16,534 nucleotides of DNA from CAZCEC01 sp964497615 (GCA_964497615.1 CAZCEC010000108.1:1-16534); one strand, 5' to 3'. Numbered from the stretch's first letter, positions 6,682 to 13,657 are shown. Numbers and translations are program-made. Notes: generated from the sequence alone by a model not told the origin.

Positions 6682-8568
6682 GTGCTCAACCGCGAGTTTC
6701 ACTACCACTGGGAATGGCGCCTCGCCGCCACCCCCGCCGCCCTCTGGCCGTTGGTCTCCGACACCAACCGCTTCAACCGCGACACCGGCGTCCCCGATGT
6801 CGCCCCGCCCCCCGGCCAGGACCCATCGCCCGTCGCCGGCCGCCGCCGACTGCGCCTCTACCGCTTCGGCGTCCCCGTCGAGTGGGACGAGGAACCGTTC
6901 GAGTGGGTCCGCCCCTACCGCTTCGGCGTCCTCCGCCGCTACGTCCGCGGCCCCGTCGCTGAAATGCGCGTCCTGGCCGAGATGACCCCTCAGCCCGACG
7001 GCGCCACCCGCCTCGTCTACCACGTCTGGGCCCGCCCCAAGAACGTCCTCGGCCTGGCCGCTATCCCGCTCCAGATCGGCCTGCTCAGCGCCCTCAGCTT
7101 CAGCCGCGCCTTCCGCCGCTACGGCGCCGTCGCCGCCAGCAGCCGCCGCGCTCAGCCTTCCCCCCTGGAACTGCCGGGCAAAAGCAGCCTTGCCCCCGGT
7201 GGCCGCCGCCGCATGGCCGCCGCCCGTGCCGCCCTCCTGGCCCAGGGCGCCTCCGCCGAACTGGTGGACTTGCTCCTCACCCTCATCGAAGAGGCCGACG
7301 ATATGGCCCTCTTCCGCCTTCGCCCCTACGCCCTGGCGGACTTCTGGGAGCGGCCCCGCCGCGCCGTGCTGGAGTTGTGCCTGCTGGCCACCCGTGTCGG
7401 CCTGCTCAACTTCCGCTGGGACCTCCTCTGCCCCCTCTGCCGCGGCGACCGCAACTACACCCCCTCCCTGTCCGCCGTCCGCGAACAGGTCCACTGCGAA
7501 AGCTGCAACATCGACTACACCGTCAACTTCGACCGGCAGGTGGAGCTTACCTTCCGCCCCAACCCCGCCATCCGCCCCACCCCGGAGAGCACCTATTGTG
7601 TCGGCGGCCCTCAGCTCACTCCCCACATCGTCGCCCAACAGTTGCTCCCGCCCGGCGCGCAGCGCGCCATTCAGCTCCCCCTCGACCCAGGCCGCTACCG
7701 CCTCCGCACCCTCGCCCTGCCCGGCGGCCAGTTCCTCCGCGTCCAGCCCGCACCCGCCTCCAACTCAGCCTCCTCTCCTAACCCTGATCACCTGACACTT
7801 GACACACGGCCCATGACCCTTGAGTTAGCAGCCGATCCTGCCGGCTGGCCCGCCAATGAACTTACCCTCGCGCCCAACGCCGCCCTCACCCTCCGCAACC
7901 AGACCTCCGCCGAGCAGCAGTTCATCCTCGAGCGCACCGCCTGGAGCGACCAGGCCGCCACCGCCGCCGAGGTCACCTCCCTGCAAATGTTCCGCGACCT
8001 CTTCGCCAACGAGGCCCTCCGCCCCGGCGAGCGCATCTCCGTCGGCAGCCTCACCGTACTCTTCACCGACCTGCGCGATTCCACCCGCCTCTACCGCGAA
8101 AGCGGCGATGCCGTCGCCTTCGGCCACGTGATGAACCACTACGACGTCCTGCGCGCCGCCATCTCCGCCGAGCAGGGCGCCCTCGTCAAGACCATCGGCG
8201 ATTCCGTCATGGCTGTTTTCCTGCGCCCCGTGGCCGCCCTGCGCGCGGTCTTCCAGGCCCAATCCGTCCTCGCCCATCCGCCCTCCGGCCTTCAGCCCCT
8301 GCGCCTTAAGGCCGGCCTCCACACCGGGCCCTGCGTCGCCGTCACCCTCAACGACCGCCTGGACTACTTCGGTTCCACCGTCAACATCGCCGCCCGCCTC
8401 GAAGGCCTTTCGTCGGTGCGCCCCGGCGTCGTCGCCTCTTCCGCCATCGTCCACGACCCGGAGGTCGCCGCCTGGCTCGCCGCCGGCAGCGCCCGCGCCG
8501 AACGCTTCGAAGCCACCCTCAAAGGCTTCGAAGACGACCGCTTTGAGCTCTGGGAAATCACTCCATGA
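6682..8568 (+). CDS. Class III adenylyl cyclase with SRPBCC-like and zinc-ribbon domains
   Basis: A 628-residue enzyme predicted to make cAMP from ATP. The N-terminal ~155 residues look like an SRPBCC/START-type ligand-binding fold (ALWPLVSDTNRFNRDTG). A zinc ribbon follows, C250-x2-C253 and C272-x2-C275, with a beta-rich region to about 430 (DUF5939-like, from memory). The cyclase domain spans about 450-625. All catalytic residues are visible: metal-binding Asp463 (LFTD) and Asp507 (KTIGD), adenine-specifying Lys503 and Asp561 (DYFG), Asn568 and Arg572 (NIAAR). The Lys/Asp pair argues for ATP rather than GTP. No membrane segment is seen, so it should be cytosolic. The GTG at 6682 has AGGGA about 11 bases upstream, and family-like sequence begins at once. 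No cAMP receptor gene is nearby. Confidence 0.92.
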   Translation: MLNREFHYHWEWRLAATPAALWPLVSDTNRFNRDTGVPDVAPPPGQDPSPVAGRRRLRLYRFGVPVEWDEEPFEWVRPYRFGVLRRYVRGPVAEMRVLAEMTPQPDGATRLVYHVWARPKNVLGLAAIPLQIGLLSALSFSRAFRRYGAVAASSRRAQPSPLELPGKSSLAPGGRRRMAAARAALLAQGASAELVDLLLTLIEEADDMALFRLRPYALADFWERPRRAVLELCLLATRVGLLNFRWDLLCPLCRGDRNYTPSLSAVREQVHCESCNIDYTVNFDRQVELTFRPNPAIRPTPESTYCVGGPQLTPHIVAQQLLPPGAQRAIQLPLDPGRYRLRTLALPGGQFLRVQPAPASNSASSPNPDHLTLDTRPMTLELAADPAGWPANELTLAPNAALTLRNQTSAEQQFILERTAWSDQAATAAEVTSLQMFRDLFANEALRPGERISVGSLTVLFTDLRDSTRLYRESGDAVAFGHVMNHYDVLRAAISAEQGALVKTIGDSVMAVFLRPVAALRAVFQAQSVLAHPPSGLQPLRLKAGLHTGPCVAVTLNDRLDYFGSTVNIAARLEGLSSVRPGVVASSAIVHDPEVAAWLAAGSARAERFEATLKGFEDDRFELWEITP

Positions 8569-8598
8569 CCACCTCCCGCCGCCAACCCCTTGCGCGCC

Positions 8599-8659
8599 TG
8601 TCATTCCGCGGCCCGCACCCTCGGTGCGCCCCGCTCATCCCAACCGGCCGAGGAATCTT
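8599..8659. repeat. 61-bp dispersed hairpin element, copy 2
   Basis: Same outer ends as the element at 3686-3746 (TGTCATTCCG ... GAGGAATCTT) and the same 61-base length. The central hairpin differs: GCACC (8615-8619) / GGTGC (8623-8627). It follows the cyclase gene by 30 bases. Confidence 0.65.
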
Positions 8660-8705
8660 ACGCTCACCACCTCAACCACCCATGACTGACTCCCGCTTCC
8701 CAAAA

Positions 8706-8735
8706 CTCCGCGCTCTCCGCGTGCTCCGCGGTGAA
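8706..8735 (+). repeat. CTCCGCG tandem 9-mer repeat, copy 2, supplying a Shine-Dalgarno sequence
   Basis: Units CTCCGCGCT, CTCCGCGTG, CTCCGCGGTGAA. The GGTGA at its end (8730-8734) lies eight bases before the ATG at 8743, so the repeat appears to provide the ribosome-binding site. An in-frame GTG (8731) also lies inside the repeat. Confidence 0.7.
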
Positions 8736-8742
8736 TGACCTC

Positions 8743-9936
8743 ATGAACACCAGCCGCCTCCTCATCGCCGGCGCCGGCCTCTACGGCCTCACCGCCGCCC
8801 TCGAACTCCGCCGCCGCGGCCATGCCGTCACCCTGCTCGATCCCGGCCCACTGCCCCATCCCCTCGCCGCCACCACCGACATCAGCAAGGTCATCCGCAT
8901 GGACTACGGCCCGGACGACGACTACCTGGCCGCCATGGAAATCGCCCTCGCCCGCTGGCGCGCCTGGAACCGCGAGTGGCCCGAGCCCCTCTTCCACGAA
9001 ACCGGCGTGCTTTTCATCACCAGCGCGCCCCTCAGTCCCGGCGGTTTCGAGCACGAGAGCTACCAGCGCCTCCTGCGGCGGGGCCACGCCCCTCAGCGCC
9101 TCGACCCGGCCCTCATCCGCCAGCGCTTCCCCGCCTGGCATCCAGACTACGCCCTCGACGGCTACTTCAACCCTGAAGGCGGCTATGCCGAGAGCGGCCG
9201 CGTCGCCACGCGCCTGCTGGACCTGGCCCTTGCCGCCGGGGTCAGCCTCCACACCGGCCAAACCGCCTCCGCCCTCGTCGAGCATGGCGGCCGCGTCACC
9301 GGCCTCGCCACCCTCCAGGGCCAGACCTTCGAGGCCGATGCCGTCATCCTGGCCCCCGGCGCGTGGCTCCCCCAATTCGTCACACGGGCCCTGCCCGAGC
9401 TAACCGGCGTCTTCCGGTCCCCCGGCATGCCCGTCTTCCACCTCAAGCCCACCGACCCCGCCCTCTTCGCCGCCGAGCGCTTTCCCCCCTTCTGCGCCGA
9501 CATTCAGCGCACTGGCTATTACGGCTTTGCCCTCCATCCCGCGCACGGCGTCGTCAAGATCGCCAACCATGGCCCTGGCCGCCCCCTTGCGCCCGAGGAC
9601 CCCGCCCGCGTCGTCACCCCGGGCGAGACCGAGCACCTGCGCGCCTTCCTGGGCCAGCGCCTGCCCGCCCTCGCCCCCGCCGAAATCGTCTATACTCGCG
9701 TGTGCCTGTATTGCGACACCTGGGACGGCCACTTCTGGATCGCCCCTCACCCAGACCGGCCCGGCCTGGTGCTCGCCACGGGCGGCAGCGGTCACGGCTT
9801 CAAGTTCGCGCCCGTCCTCGGCGACTGGATCGCCGATGCTGTCGAAGCCCGGCCCAACCCGTTCCTCGCCAAGTTCCGCTGGCGGCCCGAAGTGCGCCCC
9901 CCGCGCACCGAGGAAGCCGCCCGCCATCAAGGGTAA
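8743..9936 (+). CDS. FAD-dependent amine oxidoreductase, monomeric sarcosine oxidase-like (DAO family)
   Basis: A 397-residue flavoenzyme of the D-amino-acid-oxidase superfamily. Residues 6-35 form the dinucleotide fold with G10-x-G12-x-x-G15. The closest pattern is monomeric sarcosine oxidase / N-methyl amino acid oxidase. Cys321 in RVCLYCDTWDGHF stands where sarcosine oxidase attaches FAD covalently (Cys315), and the following ATGGSGHGFKFAPVLGDW segment is the family signature. The substrate is probably a secondary or N-methylated amine, with oxygen giving hydrogen peroxide; the exact substrate is not readable. ATG 8743 is preferred over GTG 8731 because GGTGA lies eight bases upstream. The stop codon is two bases from the start of the second EutN/CcmL gene, so the two are almost surely translated from one mRNA. 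Confidence 0.9.
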   Translation: MNTSRLLIAGAGLYGLTAALELRRRGHAVTLLDPGPLPHPLAATTDISKVIRMDYGPDDDYLAAMEIALARWRAWNREWPEPLFHETGVLFITSAPLSPGGFEHESYQRLLRRGHAPQRLDPALIRQRFPAWHPDYALDGYFNPEGGYAESGRVATRLLDLALAAGVSLHTGQTASALVEHGGRVTGLATLQGQTFEADAVILAPGAWLPQFVTRALPELTGVFRSPGMPVFHLKPTDPALFAAERFPPFCADIQRTGYYGFALHPAHGVVKIANHGPGRPLAPEDPARVVTPGETEHLRAFLGQRLPALAPAEIVYTRVCLYCDTWDGHFWIAPHPDRPGLVLATGGSGHGFKFAPVLGDWIADAVEARPNPFLAKFRWRPEVRPPRTEEAARHQG

Positions 9937-9938
9937 GT

Positions 9939-10211
9939 ATGGTCATCGGCCGCGTCGTTGGCACCATCGTCACCACCATCAGCCACCCCCACTACAAGGG
10001 CCGCCGGCTCCTCGTCGTCCAGCCCCTGGCCCTCCCCGGCCAGCCTGAAGATGGCGACTTCCTCGCGCTCGACAACACCCACGCTGGCATTGGCGATACC
10101 GTCCTCGTAAACCGCGAAGGCAACGGCGCCCGCCAGGTCCTCCAAAACCCCGACGCCGCCGTCATCTCTGTCATCGTCGGCATCCTCGACTCAGTCGATA
10201 TTGGATCGTAA
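9939..10211 (+). CDS. EutN/CcmL-family microcompartment shell vertex protein (BMC-P), copy 2
   Basis: A 90-residue EutN/CcmL protein close to the family consensus: MVIGRVVGTIVTTISHPHYKG, RRLLVVQPL, FLALDNTHAGIGDTVLVNREGNGAR and VIVGILDSVDI. It keeps the glycine-rich turn (HAGIGD) and the EGNGAR segment that are altered in the copy at 3291-3605, so the two are paralogues of different type rather than a recent duplication. The start follows the flavoenzyme stop codon by two bases, with AAGGG at 9929-9933 as a closely spaced ribosome-binding site. The next gene starts seven bases after its stop. Vertex proteins normally cap microcompartments; no hexamer gene is in view. Confidence 0.93.
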   Translation: MVIGRVVGTIVTTISHPHYKGRRLLVVQPLALPGQPEDGDFLALDNTHAGIGDTVLVNREGNGARQVLQNPDAAVISVIVGILDSVDIGS

Positions 10212-10218
10212 TACGCCT

Positions 10219-10653
10219 ATGAATGTGCCAGCCGAAATCCAAAAGTACATCGCTTCCCAAGCCGAGCCAAAACGCAGTGACATGCAAGCGTTGCACAGGC
10301 GCATCCTTCAATTGTTGCCAGGCTGCAAATTGTGGTTCCTCGATGGCAAGAACAGCGAAAACAAGGTTATTTCCAACCCGAATATCGGCTATGGGTTGCG
10401 CACCATAGAGTATGCGAATGGCAAAACGAGGGAGTTCTACCAAATTGGCCTAAGCGCCAACACAACCGGAATCTCTGTCTATCTTCTTGGTATCCAGGAT
10501 AAGAAATACTTGGCGCAGACTTTTGGAAAGAAACTCGGCAAGGCGAGCGTGAGCGGATATTGCATTAAGTTCAAAACCCTGACAGACATTGACCTCGGTG
10601 TCCTTGATGCGGCCATCCGCTCGGCGGTTGAGGCAACCAACGCCCACATTTGA
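10219..10653 (+). CDS. DUF1801-family (YdhG-like) protein, lower GC than neighbours
   Basis: A 144-residue protein with the DUF1801 pattern: EIQKYIASQAEPKRSDMQALH, LWFLDGKNSENK, GYGLRTIEYANGKTREFYQIG, SVYLLG, KKYLAQTFGKKLGKASVSGYCIKFK. The family is widespread and its function is not established. Codon use is unlike the flanking genes: a counted stretch (10321-10380) is 29/60 G+C against 40/60 for 9661-9720, with many A/T third positions. This suggests recent transfer. The ATG at 10219 lies seven bases after the EutN stop; a TTG at 10201 in the same frame overlaps that gene. No clear ribosome-binding site is visible, so it may rely on translational coupling. Confidence 0.87.
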   Translation: MNVPAEIQKYIASQAEPKRSDMQALHRRILQLLPGCKLWFLDGKNSENKVISNPNIGYGLRTIEYANGKTREFYQIGLSANTTGISVYLLGIQDKKYLAQTFGKKLGKASVSGYCIKFKTLTDIDLGVLDAAIRSAVEATNAHI

Positions 10654-10662
10654 ATTCGGTTA

Positions 10663-10668
10663 TATAAT
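10663..10668 (+). promoter_or_regulatory. Possible -10 box for the response-regulator gene
   Basis: A perfect TATAAT lies 10 bases after the DUF1801 stop codon and 43 bases before the ATG at 10712. No recognisable -35 box lies at 16-18 bases, so this is a weak call. Confidence 0.35.
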
Positions 10669-10711
10669 GCCGCCCGAATCCGCCCGTTGTAGGCGATTCC
10701 AGGCGCAACCC

Positions 10712-11527
10712 ATGAAAGATGCCCGAGTCCTCATCGTCGAAGACAACGAAGAAGTCGCCCAAATGCTGGTGCTGTTCTTCAGCGCCCGCGGCCTCAAGGT
10801 CACAGTCGCCGGCGATGGTGCCTCCGCCCTGCGCCTCATCCGCGAGTCCCTGCCCAGCCTGATTCTGCTCGACGTCGGTCTGCCCGACGTGGAAGGCTAC
10901 GACCTGTTCAAGCGCTTCCGCCAAAGCGTCCGCTCGCGCCACATCCCCGTCATCTTCCTCACCCGCCGCAGCCGCAAATCCGACCGCATCGCCGGCCTCC
11001 AGCTTGGCGCCGACGACTTCATCACCAAGCCCTTCGATCTGGAGGAGCTCTACCTGCGCGTGCAGAATGCCGTCGCCCGCGCCCAGCGCGAGAACCTCAG
11101 CCACCCCCACACCGGTCTGCCTGCCGGGCAGATGGTGCGCGAAGCCGTCGCCGCCGCCGGCCCGTCCGGCCAGGTGGTGCTGGAATTGCGCCTGCGCCAC
11201 GCCAGCGCATTCCGCGACCTGTATGGCGCGCTGGCCGGCGCCGACCTGCTGCGCTACACCGCCCTGCTCATCAACCGCGTCCTCAACACCGTCGGCGCGC
11301 CGGCAGACTTCGTCGGCCAGTCCGGCGACGAGAGCTTTGTCGTCGTCACCGCCCCCGAGCGCCTCGAAACCATCCGCCGCCACATCCTGGACCGCTTCGA
11401 CCTCGACGCCGTCCAGCATTACGCCCTGGGCGAGCGCGCCGGTGGCCAGGTCCGCGTCCGCGACTCGTCCGGCCGCGAGCGCCTGCTGCCCCTGCTCACC
11501 CTTGAAGCCGCGACCGTCGTCGCCTGA
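10712..11527 (+). CDS. Response regulator: receiver domain fused to a degenerate GGDEF-like domain
   Basis: A 271-residue signalling protein. Residues 1-120 form a complete receiver domain: acidic pair Glu10-Asp11, phospho-acceptor Asp54 (LILLDVGLPD), Thr84 and Lys106 (FITKPFDLEEL). A C-terminal domain (about 131-260) has a diguanylate-cyclase-like outline (HTGLP near 132, GADLLRYTALLINRV), but the active-site loop reads S204-G-D-E-S208 in place of GGDEF. Catalysis is therefore doubtful, and it may act as a sensor or protein-interaction domain. ATG 10712 is the natural start, since the receiver begins at once; the 41 extra residues of the longer ORF have no domain and overlap the DUF1801 gene. 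No partner histidine kinase is in the window. Confidence 0.88.
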   Translation: MKDARVLIVEDNEEVAQMLVLFFSARGLKVTVAGDGASALRLIRESLPSLILLDVGLPDVEGYDLFKRFRQSVRSRHIPVIFLTRRSRKSDRIAGLQLGADDFITKPFDLEELYLRVQNAVARAQRENLSHPHTGLPAGQMVREAVAAAGPSGQVVLELRLRHASAFRDLYGALAGADLLRYTALLINRVLNTVGAPADFVGQSGDESFVVVTAPERLETIRRHILDRFDLDAVQHYALGERAGGQVRVRDSSGRERLLPLLTLEAATVVA

Positions 11528-11716
11528 TCCCCCGCCCTCACCCGTCGCGGGAGGACGTGCTCTGCCCTAACTGCCGCGGCACCGTCCGCACCTGCCTCCC
11601 CTAACCCAGCCCTTCCCCTGAGTCCCCTCCGTCCCCCTCCTTCATCGCCCGGCACACCGCCCGCATCTGCGGTATGATTTGCCCGGCCCAGTTCCACTCG
11701 ACCGGACAGGACGACC

Positions 11717-12538
11717 ATGACTTTCTCTGAAACCGAAGCCCGCGCCGCCATCGTCAAGGCCGGCCGGATGATGCAGATCCGTGAATACGTGGATGGCACC
11801 GCTGGCAATCTCTCCGCCCGCCTCGATCCCGGCCACATCCTCGCGACGCCCTCCGGCCTCGTCAAAGGCGAGCTTACACCCGAGGATCTCATCATCGTGG
11901 ACATGGATGGCCAACTGGTCAGCGGGCGGCCCGGCCTGCGCCCCACCTCCGAGTTGGCCATGCACCTGGAGGCCTACCGCCGCCGTCCCGACGTTCACGC
12001 CGTCGTCCACGCCCACCCCATCACGGCCGTCGCCCTCAGCATCGCCGGCCTCACCATGGAGGAGTGCGTCATCCCCGAGGCCGTCGTCTTCCTGGGCCTC
12101 GTCCCCACCACGCCCTACGCCACCCCCTCCAGCGACGAGAATCGCCGCGCCATCTCCGACGTCATCGTCAACCACGATGCCCTGATCCTGCGCTACCACG
12201 GTTCGCTCACCGTGGGCCGCGACGTGCGCGAAGCTTACCTGCGCCTCGAAACCCTGGAGCATACCGCCAAAATCATCGCCATGACCCGGCTCCTCGGCGG
12301 CGGCCCGCCCCTGCCCCCGGAGCAGGTCGCCAAGCTCCTCCAGACCCGCCAGGATTGGGGCCTCGCCCGCCCGTCCGACGCCGAGGACTTCTGCGTGGCC
12401 TGCGGCGTCTGCCACCCTCAAGGCCGGCACCTGCCCCCTGCCCCGCGCCCCGCCTGGGACGACGACGCCGCCCGCGCCGAAGAGCAGTTGGTCGAGCAAA
12501 TTGCCGCCCGCGTCCGCGCCGTCCTCGGCAAAAACTAA
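11717..12538 (+). CDS. Class II aldolase (fuculose-phosphate aldolase-like) with Cys motif and encapsulation-peptide-like tail
   Basis: A 273-residue zinc-dependent aldolase or epimerase of the class II aldolase/adducin family. The active-site residues match L-fuculose-phosphate aldolase in spacing: Glu79, zinc ligands His98 and His100 (HAHP), and His161 (YHGS). Such enzymes cleave sugar phosphates to dihydroxyacetone phosphate and an aldehyde. Past the usual domain (about 1-215) is a tail with C226-x2-C229-x2-C232-H233. A Pro/Asp-rich linker (234-250) and a short amphipathic helix (251-270, EEQLVEQIAARVRAVL) follow. That linker-plus-helix form resembles encapsulation peptides that target enzymes into microcompartments, and class II aldolases are core enzymes of planctomycete-type compartments. 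The start is the first ATG after a gap of 189 bases; no strong ribosome-binding site is evident. It is followed by the tRNA promoter. Confidence 0.9.
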   Translation: MTFSETEARAAIVKAGRMMQIREYVDGTAGNLSARLDPGHILATPSGLVKGELTPEDLIIVDMDGQLVSGRPGLRPTSELAMHLEAYRRRPDVHAVVHAHPITAVALSIAGLTMEECVIPEAVVFLGLVPTTPYATPSSDENRRAISDVIVNHDALILRYHGSLTVGRDVREAYLRLETLEHTAKIIAMTRLLGGGPPLPPEQVAKLLQTRQDWGLARPSDAEDFCVACGVCHPQGRHLPPAPRPAWDDDAARAEEQLVEQIAARVRAVLGKN

Positions 12539-12544
12539 CTTTGC

Positions 12545-12573
12545 TTGACAATGCCCTTGCCCTCGGCTAGAAT
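12545..12573 (+). promoter_or_regulatory. Promoter of the tRNA-Phe/tRNA-Gly unit
   Basis: A perfect TTGACA (12545-12550) and TAGAAT (12568-12573) are 17 bases apart, starting 7 bases after the aldolase stop codon. Transcription would start near 12580, about 38 bases before tRNA-Phe. Confidence 0.8.
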
Positions 12574-12617
12574 CGCTTTCACGCACTGCTGGCCCGGCGT
12601 GCTCAATCGGGCGATTG

Positions 12618-12690
12618 GCCGAGATAGCTCAGTTGGTAGAGCACGCGACTGAAAATCGCGGTGTCCACAGTTCGATCCTGTGTCTCGGCA
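12618..12690 (+). tRNA. tRNA-Phe (anticodon GAA)
   Basis: A 73-base cloverleaf with acceptor stem GCCGAGA / TCTCGGC and discriminator A. It has D-arm AGCTCAGTTGGTAGAGC, anticodon GAA at 12651-12653 and T-arm GTTCGATCC. The CCA end is not encoded (CCTT follows). Confidence 0.97.
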
Positions 12691-12694
12691 CCTT

Positions 12695-12766
<72 letters not shown>

Positions 12767-12773
12767 CAAGAAG

Positions 12774-12795
12774 AAGCCCCTCAGCGGGGCTTTTT
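12774..12795 (+). terminator. Intrinsic terminator of the tRNA unit
   Basis: AAGCCCC (12774-12780), loop TCAGC, GGGGCTT (12786-12792), then a run of T to 12795: a textbook rho-independent terminator eight bases after tRNA-Gly. Confidence 0.9.
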
Positions 12796-12813
12796 CATTA
12801 ACCAACAGTGCGC

Positions 12814-13581
12814 ATGGACCCAACCGCAGCCTATCTTCCTACCCTCGTCAGCGGCGACCTCGCCGCCCTCCCCGCCCTCTTCGCCGCCGATGCCATCGTG
12901 GACGATCCCCTCGGCGGACGCGCCCGCGGCCCGCTGGAGCTGGAGCGCTCTGCCCTGGCCCGCCGCGCCTGGCTCGCGGAGCATGCCGCCCGCGCCGAGG
13001 CGGTGCGCGTGACGCGCACCGCTTCGCGCACCGTCGCCGAAAGCCTGCTCCACCTCACCCTGCCCGCTGCGCGCGCCGTGGCCCTGCCCGTCGCCGTCGT
13101 CGGCCAGCACGGCCCCGGCGGACGCCTGGCCGCCGTCCGGGTCTACCACAGCCTTTGGCCTTTGCTGAGCCATCACATCATCCGCCCGCCCCTCCTCGCG
13201 CATGATCCCGAGTTGCGCGTCACCGACATCGTTCAGACCTATCAGCGTGCCCTGGCCGCGGGCGACGTAGACGCCATCGTCGCCACGTTCGAGCCGGACG
13301 GCAGCTTCCGCGAGCCTGCCGGCGGCGATTTCGTTTTTGCCGGTCCCGATGAGTTGCGCCGCTTCATGACGAACATCCTCAGCGCCGGCGGCATCGGCCT
13401 GGAACACTGCACCGTCACCGATGACGGCGTGGCGTGCGCCATCGAGTTCAATGCGGTTTCATTCGGCCCGCGCCCCATCGAGCCCCAGGCCGGCGTAGCC
13501 GTCTATGAGCGCGGCCCCAGCGGCAAGCTCCGGACCGCCCGCATCTATGATGACGTGAACGTGGAAGCCTACACCGCCTGA
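12814..13581 (+). CDS. Tandem SnoaL-like (NTF2-fold) protein
   Basis: A 255-residue protein made of two NTF2/SnoaL-like domains, about 1-118 and 128-253. The second is the clearer: VQTYQRALAAGDVDAIVATF, then DGSFREPAG, FAGPDELRRFM and a closing GKLRTARIYDDV. The first begins YLPTLVSGDLAALPALFAADAIVDDPLGG and is more divergent. SnoaL-like folds include cyclases, isomerases and many proteins of unknown role; no catalytic set can be assigned. The ATG at 12814 is preferred, with a GTG at 12808 in frame. Neither has a Shine-Dalgarno sequence, and the gene starts only 19 bases after the tRNA terminator, so its promoter is unclear. Confidence 0.85.
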   Translation: MDPTAAYLPTLVSGDLAALPALFAADAIVDDPLGGRARGPLELERSALARRAWLAEHAARAEAVRVTRTASRTVAESLLHLTLPAARAVALPVAVVGQHGPGGRLAAVRVYHSLWPLLSHHIIRPPLLAHDPELRVTDIVQTYQRALAAGDVDAIVATFEPDGSFREPAGGDFVFAGPDELRRFMTNILSAGGIGLEHCTVTDDGVACAIEFNAVSFGPRPIEPQAGVAVYERGPSGKLRTARIYDDVNVEAYTA

Positions 13582-13657
13582 GCCTTGCCCCGTGCATAGC
13601 CTGCCAGCAGGTGCGCTCCCGCCTTCGGCATGGGGGTTGCGGGCGCAATCTGCCAGA

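Noticed and set aside
6540..6689. N-terminal extension of the propeller-like protein to 6689
   Set aside because: The extra 50 residues translate the CTCCGCG repeat (AERAESAE) and overlap the divergent cyclase start. A promoter also lies between.
6571..7638. 355-codon minus-strand ORF opposite the adenylyl cyclase
   Set aside because: Low-complexity Gly/Ala/Val translation with no domain. The plus strand has a complete cyclase with its catalytic residues.
11558..11608. Tiny ORF encoding a CPNC-type peptide after the response regulator
   Set aside because: About 15 codons, starting at a GTG placed too close to a GGGAGG. Nothing else supports it.
11673..11678. TATGAT as a -10 box for the aldolase gene
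   Set aside because: No acceptable -35 box lies at 16-18 bases upstream, so it is not listed as a promoter.
9939..12538. A hexameric BMC shell gene near the vertex protein
   Set aside because: I looked for the BMC-H pattern in the translated frames across the window and found none. The only shell-family proteins are the two vertex types.
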